A stretch of DNA of 64,000 nucleotides from Rhodosalinus sp041365695 (GTDB lineage: Bacteria > Pseudomonadota > Alphaproteobacteria > Rhodobacterales > Rhodobacteraceae), in assembly GCF_041365695.1 (NCBI RefSeq), contig NZ_JBGFSJ010000003.1, forward strand, positions 310,001 through 374,000, given 5' to 3'. The translations under genes and the position numbers were made by a program. Under the pieces are notes generated by a model that saw nothing but the letters and a program-made list of their open reading frames with translations, was not told the DNA's origin and searched no databases. Positions 31,801 to 43,800 of the stretch are shown here, piece by piece; positions within the stretch are counted from its first letter, which is position 1; each line of letters begins with the position of its first letter.

Positions 31801-34800
31801 CGGCCACGCCGACGAAGCCACCGGTCTTCGAGCTGGCGGAACTGTCGGAATCGGCATCCGCCACCGATGTCATGACAAGGTCGTTGCCCGCGATCACCTG
31901 GCTGCCGGCATCGATCTTGGCGAGGCTGTTCAAAGTGCTGGTGGTGCGTGCGTCTACATTACCGACGGCAACCAGCCCGCCGGACCCGTTGGTCACGCTG
32001 ACGGTCTGATGCACGTCGGCCAGTGAAGCGATCGTGATGTCGCCGCCCGCCCGCAATAGATCGGCCTTGATCTGTGCCGCTACATTAGGCGTCGACGTGA
32101 GGTCCGCACGGTTCTGTTTTACGCCCACGATGGCACCGCTCGAACCTTTCGCCGTCGCCGACGAAATCCCGTCGCCCGACTGTGGCGCAAAGAGCGACAG
32201 CGCCACGCCGCCCTGACCGAGAAGACGGCCGCCCCCGCTCTCGCTCGTTATGTTGATGCGAAGGTCGTGATCGCCCGTGCCCGCGCTGATGTCCACGGCG
32301 ATTGCGCCCAGCTTGTGCGCCGTGACCCCGGCCGGGTTCGCGACAAGGTCGAGCCGCGCCCCGCCCTGCGTCAGGCTGAGGCCGAACTCCGTATCGCTTA
32401 CCTTGTCGACGTAGTAGGTATGGCCATCGATCAGGTCGACCAGTGTGCCGCCGTCGTCGTATTGCAGCGGCAGATCCGCCAGCCGGATCAGCGAATGGAT
32501 GTCGGAGTTACCGGGATCGGTGGCAGAGCCGATGGTTCCCTTGTCCGGGGTGAGCGAGATGATCTCGGTGTCGAACGTGTCGGTATCGCCGGTCGTGTAC
32601 TGGACGAAGGCGTCGTTGTAAGAACCGGTCACGAGGCCGGTATCGGTGCGGTCGAGCCGGATCGTAGCACCGTCGATGTCTTCGATCGTCGCCGTGCCCC
32701 CCAGGGCCAGATTCGCCAGTTCGATCGTGTCGCCGACCGCGAAGTCCGAGACATCTGCCCAGTTGTTTCCGGTCAGCGTCAGCGTCACGTAGTCGCTCGA
32801 ATTCACGGTCTCATAGTCGACCGTCATCGACTGCTCGACGCGGTTGAAGTAGCTCAGGTTGTCCGAAAGCGTGATGATGCTGTCGGAGATCGACTGGACC
32901 GTGAAGGTACCGTCGTTGGCGCCACCGGCACTACCGGAGATGATGATCTCCTCGCCCTGCTTGAAGCCGTCGTCCAACCAGCTGCCGCCGTCGTCGCGGA
33001 TGATCCGGTCGCTGCCGCCGTTATTGTCGTAGTAGACGCTGACATTCTCTGCGAACGCGCGCTTCAGCGCGATGGTGCTGTCGTTGATCTTGACCACACG
33101 GTAGAGCGTATCGGCCTCAAGACCGCCGATCGCCGTGGCCCCGGGATCTTCGAAATTGGTGCCCGGGATCGGGTCGCCGTTTGCATCGAACTGCGGATCA
33201 GTGGAGTCGTCCACGAATTCAACCCGGTAGAGGACGAGGTCATTGTTCTCGAGCCCGTGATCGAGCGGCTTGCCCTCGTCGGTCCCGTCCGTGATCGCGA
33301 AGCGGATATAGTCGTTGTCGTCCGTGGTGAGGTCGATGAAACCGCCGTCGATCGTTTCGTTCTGAAACACGTCGACCTGCCGGTCGGTGAAGGTTAGCGC
33401 CTCGGGCGCGACGTAAGTGACAGCCTCCCCGTCTTCGAAACCGTGGGTGAAGCCGAAGATCGTGTTCGCCTCGGTCGCGTCCGCATCGCTTTCGTCATCG
33501 ACCTTGGACGGGAGGAACGACTTGTAGGCCGAACTCGGATCGAGCGCGATCGCGACGTCGTCCGTCAGCTTGATGGTGAGCGGATCCACGACGATGACGT
33601 AATAAGTCCCGTCGTCGGTCAGGCCCGGCAGCACGTTCGAGTCGGCACGGTAGATGACCTCGTCACCTGCGCGGAATCCGTGCTCGGATTGGAACGTGAT
33701 TTCTTCTGTCGCAGGATTGACGAAAGATGTCGTCCCATCGAACTCGGCGCCGAAGGCGATGGTGTCCGCGTCCACCACGATGACGGCATATTCGCGGTTA
33801 AAGAATTCCGTCGTCGGATTGTCGTTGGAGTCGAGGATCACCTCCGTGACGAAGCCGTCCAGACCGCCGATGACGCCGTTGATATCCTCGTATTCGACGA
33901 TCTGCCCGGTCTCAAGGCCATGCGCCGCGACCGTCACCGTATCATCGGTCGAACTGATGCTGTCGATCTCGTAGTCGGGAACGACGCCCGTGGCCGGCGT
34001 GGCCGACGCATCGACAGAGACGTTGCCCGCCGCGTCGACGGTCGCGCCGGTGTCGATCGTCGCGCGCACGACGGGCATAAGCCGGGCCACCGCGAAGGAG
34101 CCACCTACATCCACGCCGCCGCCAGAGGTGCCCTTCACGAATGAGTCGGCCTGAGGCTTGGCGCCCGCTATGATGGTGACCTCGCCCGTGCCACCATTTT
34201 CCTTGGTGACAACAATCGCGCTGTTGGAGCCGATATATGCGCTTGCCGCTACGTAATTCGGATCCAGCGTGAAGTCGCTGTCGTCGTTACTCAGCGGATC
34301 CCAATTTTCGCTGTTCTCGCGCGCATTGGCATAAGCGATGGCACTGTTGCTACCTGCATTCACAAGTCCGCCGGAGGCGGCAACGGTCTTTGCGTTTGCG
34401 GTATCCGAAGTGGTCGCCGTGATCCCAATCGAGCCGACCGTGATTTTGGGTGTTGCAGACTGCACACCGGACGCCTCGATACCAGCCTGCGCGCTCCCGT
34501 TCGCCTCGGCATAAGTTTCCGTTGTACCCACGCTGGCGATAGCGCCGATCGAAACGCTTTCGACATCCGCATCGGCAACATTCACGCCCTTGACGGAGAT
34601 CGTCAGTCCGCCATCGAGCGTGACATCCGCGCCGCCGCCCAGATACGCGTCGAGCGAAGCCGAGGCGATCGCCTTGGCCTCGGTGAACTGGAACGACAAG
34701 GCGCTGCCCTTCGCGGCCTCGCTGAAGGCACGCGACTTGCGGTCGCTGCCGACCTCAAAATTGTGCTGTGCGTTGACGTCAAGCGACGCGCCGCTGATCG

Positions 34801-37800
34801 TGGCGCTACCGACGAAAGCAGACAGGGTCGGCGACACGGTGGAAGTGACGTCCATCGAGCCGACGCCGATCAGGCTGCCGCCCTTGGCCGAACCCGTCGC
34901 CTCGGCCTTCCCGTCGGAGACCGCGTTGACCTTGATGTCGCCGTCTACCGTGACCGTTGCGCCATTTCCGATGGACGCTTCGAGGACCGGCGACGCCACC
35001 GCGGTGGAAACCGGAATCAACGCGTCGATCAGGCCGCCACCTGCAGCATCGGCCGTCGACCTGGCGTCCGAGACAGCGACCGCCTGAACGGTCACGTTCT
35101 GGCCACCGACGACATTGCCGTTCATCCGCGCCTTGACGCTACCGCGCGACTTTGCGTTGGCGACGGACGCGCCGAGCGCGAAACCACCCACCGAGAAGGC
35201 GAGCGCCGTGGCCTCGGTATCGAAGGCGCCATGGGCATCGACGAGCACGCTCTTGGCGCCCGAGTCCAAGCCGTAGGTCGCCGGGTCACCCCCGGATTCC
35301 ACGATCGCAAGGACGTCCGTCTTGTCCTCCGCCGTCGGGATCGAGCCCTGGCCCGAAACGATGCCGCCACCGCCCGCTCCGGTTTCGACGAAGACGCCGC
35401 GCCCACTCTCCTTGCTGATCACGCCCGTCGTATTGTCGCGTGTATGGTTGTAGAGCGCGACGACATCGAAACCCTCGCTGTCGGAGTCGAGATTGGTTCC
35501 CACGCGCGCCTTGATCTCAGAATCGAAGATCGCCCGGCCAAGCGTGACGCCAGCGGCCAGTCCTCCCGCGGTCACGCCGATAATGTCGACATCGGCCTTG
35601 TGCGACGCCCTTGCCAGAACTTCGACCTTGCCCGTGGAATCGATTTCGACGTTGTTGCCGATCTCCGCCAGGACTCTTGCAGCGGTATCGACGTAGACGA
35701 AGTTGAAGCTGGCGCCGATGGCGCCAACGGCACCTGCCGTCAAGTTTGCAATCACGTCGATTGTCGAGACGGCGTGGACCGTGATGTTGCCAACCTCGTG
35801 CTGCACCTCTTGGCCGTCCACGGTGGTCGCAATCCCGATATCGACATTGTTGCCGATCCGCGCATGGGTCTCGACGGTGCCGGCGTTGCCGTCGTCCGTG
35901 CTAATCTTCGTGAAGCCGACGCCAACCGCGGCGATACCGACCTGAACCGCGACCGTATCGCTGGTGATGTCCTTGTCGGTGGTCGCCGTCACCGAAAGGC
36001 TGTTGGCATCGCGGATGATCGCGTTGTCCGAGATCTCGGCAAGAAGCGTGCTGTTGTCATTGATGATCGTGACTGCGCCGCCAAGCGCGGCAAGTCCGCC
36101 CTGGCCCGTGATCACGATGTAGTCGAGGTCGCGCTTGCCATAGGCATCGACCGTGATGTCGCCCTGCGCCGTGATCGTGCCGCCGAGTTTCGCCGTGACG
36201 CGGCTGTTGACGTTCAGGACTGCAACAGAGGCCCCCGCACCGACCAGACCGACTGCGACGGAGCCGTCGCGAACCTTGACGGTGATGTCCTCGGAGGCAT
36301 CGACATTGACGTCGTCGCCCGCGTTGACGACCGCACCGGATTCCACCTTGGCATTCACGCCGGGGGCCGACCCTGCACCTGCCGTCAGAGCCGTGTTCAG
36401 GTCGTTGCCGGTGAAGCTGTTCTCGTCCTGACCGAGTTTGCCGGATAGCGCGTCGAGCGACTTGGCCGCACGGTCGTCGGCCGAATTTTCGTCGACCTCG
36501 GAATTGGATGAACTGTCGTCGAGGCTTGCGAGGTTGGTGTTGATGTCGTCCGACGTGCCGTCGAGTTCGTCTTGGGTCTGGCTCGAGGCGTTTTCGGACC
36601 CATCGTCATCCTCGAGCGCATTCTGCGACGTCGTCGTGGTCGAGCCTTCAGTGTCGTTCTCCGCGCCGGAATCGTTGTAGCTGGCGGTGAACTGCTCCCC
36701 GACGGACCAGACGTTAACGGACGCCGCGAGGCCGACCACGCCACCCGAGCCAGAGATCGTGAAGCCCTCGATCCTCTTCTTGGACAGCGCGTTGACGCTG
36801 AGATCGGTCTTGACGTTGATCTCGGTATTCTGGCCGACGGACGCGTTCACGTCGTTCTTCATCGTGCCGAAGCTGACCGCGCCCGAAATCCCGACAAGGC
36901 CGATGCCGAGGGAGCCGGCGGCGTCGATGAGGCTCACGTCGTTCGCAGCCGAGACGTACACACCCTGGTTGACGCCAACAGTGTTGTCAGTATTGCGATA
37001 ATCGCCGCTGCGCTTGTTGATATCGGCATTCGCGCCGATCCGCGCGGTCGCGTCGCTGTCGATCAGGCTAACCGTGACGGCGCCCGCGACACCGGCATAA
37101 AGCCCGCCCGCCGCGGCTACGGCGATATTATAGAGGCTCTCCGAACTGTCGGCCTGTACGATGAGACCGTGTGCTGTGTCGCGCTTGAACGAGCCGTCGG
37201 TGTTCCGGCCGTCGACCAGTACGTCGTCGACGCCCGTGCCCGAGCCGCCGGCATCGATCATGGCATAGTCGCCGATCGTCGCCGAGGTGTCTTTGTCGAA
37301 CAGCATGACGCCGACGCCTGCGCCGACCCCGCCGCCGCCAATGCCGACGGCCACCGCTCCCGAGACCATCAGCATCGAGCTGTCATCCGTCGCACGAACG
37401 ACGACGTCGCCGCCGGCCTCGATATCTGTCCTTTTCGTGCTGGAGCTGAATACGTCCGCCTTGGTCTGGGTCGTCAGCTTGACCACGCTGACACCGCCGC
37501 CGACGGCGCCGGTCCCGCTGCCGGCCAAAGCGAAGGCAACGATGACGAAGTCGGCCTTCGCATTCGCGTCCACGTAGACATCGTCGGCGGCGTCGATGAT
37601 GACGCCCTCGGCTATCCATGCCTTGGTGTTGAGATCCACCACCGAGACGTCGACGCCCGGCGTGACGGCGCCCGTTCCCGAGACGGCGACACCCACGCCC
37701 ACGCCCACATGATTGAAGTCCAAGGCCGCACCCACGATGACCGATTGCGCGCCGTTCGGTGTTCCCTCGTGCTGGTTGATCTTGGCGTCTTCGCCAACGA

Positions 37801-40800
37801 AGCTCGATGTATCGGAATTGATGACATTGACCGCGGCCCCCACGGCGACCGCGGCGGTCCCGCCAACCCCGGCGCTGACGGCGAAAGCCTCGACATCGTC
37901 CTTGGCGGTCGCAGTGACCGCGACGCCCCGGAAAGTCGCACTGGTTCCGGCTGTGCTCACCCGCTTCTTGGTGAGCCCCTGCTTGCTGTCCGCTGACAGG
38001 TTGTCCGTTTCGTCGCCGTCCGTATCCGCCTCGACCTGATCGGTGATCTCGCTGCTCTGGCCCGCGCCGACCTCTAGGGCGTCCTTGCTGGGCGCGGCGC
38101 TGCGAAGCGCCTCCTTGGTGGGCGTAGACCCGGCGGATGGCTCGTAGCCGTCGCTGCTCATCACAGCGTCTTCGGTCTCGTAGGCGATGTTGAACCGGCC
38201 TGTGCGCGCCTCGAGCGCCTTGTTGCCGCGGCCCGTGACCTCGGAATTCTCGCCGATGAAGGCTTCGGTGGTCTTGTCGACGACCGCAACGCCGACCGAC
38301 ACGCCGACCCCGGCGCTGCCGCCGACCGCGATCCCGCCCACGATGAGGTCGAACTCGCTCTCCACGACGGCTTCGACCCGAACCGAGCCGTCCGCGTCGA
38401 TATCGGCGCCCTTCACCGTGGCGTCGTAGTCGTCCGGGTCATCATAGAGACGCACGTCGTCGCCGATATAGGCGCGCGTCGTGGCAGTCACGATGAAGAC
38501 GTCGGCGGTCAGGCCTACGCCTGCGCTCGACGAGGCAGAAGCCGTCGCCGAGACGGTCGACATGTCCTCGGTGCTGATCGCGTCGACGGTCACATTCCCG
38601 TCGACGTGCGCCTTGACATCGTTGGCGATGAACGCCGTCGTCGTCTTTTCGATCGTATGGACGTTGACGCCGGCACCCACGCCCGCGCTCCCGCCCGAAG
38701 CCGCGATCGACCCGGCAATGGCCAGCATGTCCGTCGTGTCCTCGGCCCGCACCGCCACGTCGGGATCGTTGTCCGCATCCTGCGCCGTGATGGAAGTTCC
38801 CCGGCCGATGGAGGCTTCGGTCGTCTCGTTCATGACTGAGACGACGACCGAACCGCCTACCGCGGCGCTCCCCGTCGAAATGCCGCCCGCAGCGGCGATC
38901 ATGATGAAGTTGTCCTTGGACGTGGCATCAACCTTTATGCCGTTGGCCCCGCCGGACACGAGGTCGGCATTGCCTTCAACGACCGACTTGACAACGTCGG
39001 TATGAACGAAGGTCGTGTTCGACACGCCAACCCCTGCCCCCCCGAGGCTGAAGCCGACGCCGCCGGCGATCATCAGCACGTCGGCATCGCCCTCGGCGAG
39101 GACCGAGACATCCTGGCCCGCGCTGAGAACGGTCCGGGTCTCCTCGGTCGTGCCGCCCTTCTTGACCGTGACCTTCGTGTCGGTCAGCAGAACCACGACG
39201 CCGATGGACGCGGCGACAGCCGCGCTGCCTCCGCTCGCGCCGAATGTGGCAGCGATGGAAGTTACGGTATCGAGGCTGTCCGCCTTCACAAAAATCGAAC
39301 CGGTATTCGCGCGCAGTTCGGACTTCGAGCCGATCTCGACCCAAGTCTCGCGGTCGACCACAGTCACGTCGAGCGCGATGCCGACGCCGCTGTTGCCGAG
39401 CGAGACGCCGAGGCCGCCCGCGCCGGTGAAGATCTCGACGATGTCCGTCGCCTTCACCGTCACGTCGCCGACAGCGTGCAGCGTGACGTTCTCGCCCAGG
39501 GTCGTCTTGGTCTCCATCAGAACGACGTTGACGTTGACCGAGCCGCCTACCGCCGTGCCCTGGTTGCCGCCGGCGAGGCCCGAAGCAAAGCTGCTGAACG
39601 GGAGCGTTACCTCCTCGAGGAAGTCATCGTCATCCTTGGTTTCGTCGTCGCCCTCATTCAGAAGCTGGAGGGTCGCCTCCTTTGGCAGAAGCTTCGCATC
39701 CGCCTCGACCGAGACCGAGCCCGACCCGGTCGTGGTGAGCTGGGCATTGTCGCGGATATCGACCGTCGTATCGAAGTTGTTGAAGATATTGCCCGCAACA
39801 GCGAGCCCGACGCCGGTGCCGCTCTTCAGGCTGAGCGCAGCGCCGCCCGCCAGGTTCTGCACCTCGTTGTAGGACGTCGCCTTCACGGTCACGTCGCCAC
39901 CCGCGCCGGTCAGTTGCGCGCCCGTGCCCACATCGATATCGGTCCGGATATCGACGTAGTTCACCGAGATTGCTCCCGCGATGGACTGGTTGTCCGTCGC
40001 CGCCCCCGCGAGCGATTGAACCTGGAAGCTGTTGGGGTCGTTCACGTCGGGCGTGGCTGCACGCACCTCCACCGAGGTGCCGGACAGGACGACGCCGGCA
40101 TCCTCGATCACGACCTCGTTGTCGAGATCGGCGATGTTTACGCCGATGGCGGCCGAGACCGCGTTTGAATTGCTTGGCTTGAGCGAGATGGTCGACGAAT
40201 TTGCAATGGCGCGGGTATCGACCGCCATGTCGGCCGCCACGGTGATCGCGCCGGTCCCGGTGATCGACGTGCCCGTCTTGACCGTGGCGGTATTGTCGAG
40301 ATCGAGATAGTTCACCACGACGGATGCGGCGACCTTGGTGCCGCCCTTGGCGCCCGTCGACTTGCCGGACTGATCGGTCGAGTTGGTGTCGGCCTGATCC
40401 AGCGATCCGTCAGTGACGTTCTCGTTACTGTTCGCCGTGGGCGTTGCCGAGCCGCCCGACTGGCTTTGCGCGAAATCGGTGTTTTCCTTGGTCTCCTCAT
40501 CGGAGGTCTTGCCCCCGCCGGACTGGCCCTCGACGCCGGCCTTCGCCTCGCCGATCACCGTCTGGTCGGTATCGGCCATGATCGTGACGGTTCCCGCGCC
40601 GGTCGCGTCGCGGGCGGCGAGCGCGTCGGTGTCGGTCTGCACGATGTTCAGAGCGATGGAGACGCCGATGCCGGTCTTGCCGCCCGAGACCTCGCCGTCC
40701 GAGGTCGTGGTGACCGTGCCGTCATGCTCGGCCTTGGCGCGGAAGTCGCCACCGCCCAACCCGATCGCGCCATCGCCATCGGCCTGCGTCCCCGTGCCGG

Positions 40801-43800
40801 CATAAGTGTCGTTCTCGACATAGGAGACCGCGACGGCGCCGCCGACATTCGTCGCCGCCGAGCCCTGGGACCCCGCCTTAGCCGTGGTCGTTGTCGTGTC
40901 GTTGCTCTTGGCGTCGATGGTGAAGCCGTTCGTCGTCCCCGTGACCGAGGCCCCGTCAACGAACTTCGCCCTCGTCTCATTTAGCGTGATCCCGAGCGCG
41001 ATCGAGATGCCGGCGCTGAAGCCACCGGTGGTTCCCGTCTTCTTCTTCGCCTGCGAGGTGCCCTCGGCGGTCGTCGTGTTCTCCGTGGTGTTGACGGCGT
41101 CAAGATCGACCGTGCCGCCGTCTAGCTTTAGGTCGGCCACGACGCCCGCGACCCCGTTCTGGTCGGCTCCGAATATGGCCTGCGTGGTGGTATCGGCAAC
41201 CGAAAGGGCGAAGGACCCCGCCACGCCGGTGCTGCCACTCGACGCGCCGGACTTCGCTTCGGCGCCATAGGTGTGCTTCTCGTCGCCCGAGACGTCGCGC
41301 AGCGTCGCCCCGAGCGTAAGGCCGTCTGCCGTTAGATCGGTGCCGTCACCGATTATGGCGGTGTTGGACAGTATTCCGACGTTAACCGCGACCGCGATGC
41401 CGATCGCGTCGCCCCCCGCCGTGGTCTTGGCCGTTCCGTTCGCCTTGGCCGTCGCGGTCTGGTTGGCGCTCGACTGCACCGAGACAATACCCGTGCCGGC
41501 ATCGTTATCGTCGTTGCCGGCAATGAGCGTCACGCCATCGGCGACCGAAGCCGTAGCGGTCAGCTTGGCAACGTTGACGCCGATCGCCGCGGCAACCGAC
41601 ACGGACGTGCCGTTCTTGCTGGCGCTCTTCGACCCGGTGAGTGTCTTGCCGTCGGTGCTGGTGTTGGACTTGTTCTGGCCGAGGGTCGTCGCGCCGTCCT
41701 TCTGCTGATCCGCCGTCGTGCTGGAATTCTGGGTCTTCTTCGCCCCTTCCGCCGAAGCGATGACATTGACAGTGGAGCTACCGCCCGCATCCGCCTTGAG
41801 CTTGATCGCCCCGTCGGCGGTCACCTCGCGCGCCAACACGGCACGCCCGGTATCGTCGACATAGGCGACGCCCAGCGCCACGCCGACCGCGGTGCTGGTT
41901 CCCTTCACCTGCCCGTCGGCCGTCAGGGCACTCTGGCCGGAATGGTCCGCGGACGCGTCGAGCGTGCCGCCAAGCGTCAGGAGGCCGCCGGTCCCGATCC
42001 GGGCCAGCGTCTCGCGGTTATGCACCGAGATCGCAAGCGCCCCGCCCCCCGCCGTGCCGCCGCCGCTCGCGCCCGATTTCGCGACGGTCTGGGATTCGTG
42101 ATCCCCGTGGGCATCAAGCGTGAGATTCCCCGCACCCGTTAGAACGACGCCGTCCGCAACCTCGGCTTCGGTGTGGATGTCTTCGACACCGATCGCGATG
42201 GCGACGCCCACCCCCGTCGTCTTCGACCCGTCGCTCGACGCGCCGGCATAGACCGCGTCGCTCTGTGCGTCGGCGGTGTCCGCCGCGCCATCGCGGGTGG
42301 GCGCCGCGGAATTCGACGCCGCAGTAAGCGAGACGTCGCCACCGCCGGTGATGGTCGTGGTCGACCCGGTCTCGAGCGCGGCGCGCGTCGTGATGTCCGT
42401 GATCGACAGGGCGAAGGAGCCCGCGATGCCGGTATCGACCGAACCGGAGGCGCCCGAGATGGCCGAGGCGCCTGAACCGTGCGTGTCGTCGCCGTCCGAC
42501 GTCCGCATGCCAGCGGAAAGCGTCACACCGCCCGATCCGACATTCAGCGTCGCGCCGTCCGCGATAGTCGCGGTGTTCGACAGATCGCCCACATTGATCG
42601 CCACGGCGACACCTACCGCCGTGCCGCTTCCAGCCGCAGCCGACCCATCGGCGACTGCGTCGGCCTCCATGTTGGCCTCGGTCGTCGCGCTCAGGCCGGT
42701 CGCTTTGACCATCACCGCGTCGACGCTCACTTCGGCGTCCGCGTTCGTGACGTTCAGCGCGAGGGCCGCCGCTACGCTCACTCCACCGGTGGAATCGGAG
42801 GTGCCCTGGACGGACGTGTCCTTGCCGCCCTTCTTGCCGTTGAGGGGAGTGCTGGATTTAGATCCGGCGAAAGTCTGCTTGTCGTCGGCCTGCTTGTTGG
42901 CGTCGTCGCCGGAGCCGTCTGCACCCGCGACCGAAGCAGTCGCCTGCGCAACCGACGAACTGGTGTTCAGCGCCGAGAGCGAAACGCTCCCTTCGCTGTC
43001 GACATCCCGGCGCGCCTTCGCGGTCGCGCGGTTGTCCACGAAGGCGAGCGCGATCGCGGCGCCGATCGCCGTTGTACCGCCCACGACATCGCCTCCGGCC
43101 AGCGTCAGGCTCTTGCCGGTATGATCCGCGGTCGCGGAGATGTCGCCCGTCGTGACGACCTTCCCGCTATCGCCGAGATCGGTGGTCGTGTCGTTCTCGA
43201 CGATGGCCAGCGCCACCGCACCGCCGAAGGTCGTGCCATTGCCCGATCCCGAGCCGCTGGTGCCCGCCTTCGACGTCGTCGCATCGGTGTGAGTGCCGGT
43301 GGCCTGCAGGGTCAGGACGTCGAGGCCCGCGACCTTCCCGCCCGCATAGGCTGCGGCGTCGAGGGCATTGCCGGAAAGCGCAGCCCGCGTGCTGTTGTCG
43401 CCCTTGAAGAGGACGAAGCCCGCCCCGATCCCGAGGCTCGCGGACCCGCCCTTCGTGTCCTCGTTCGGCGTTGCGCTGCTGGTGACGTTGGTGGTGCTGC
43501 TCGCGATCAGCGAGAGATCCGCGCCGTTGAACTCGACCACGGCGTCCTGCAGGACGAGGGACTCCACGTCCGTCGTCACGAAGTGTAGCACAAGGCCGCC
43601 CGCGATCGCGGTCTTGGACGGATTTCCCGCGCCGGAGACCGCGGTGATGCTGTAGCCGCCCGAGCCGTTCAGCGTGGCCGTCGCCGTGACGCTGCCGGTG
43701 TCGTAGACGGTGCCGCCGCCGAGATGCGTGCCCACGTTCGCGTCGACGACACCGATGCCGACCGCCATGCCGATGCCGGTCGCCGTCTCGCCGGTGTTGA

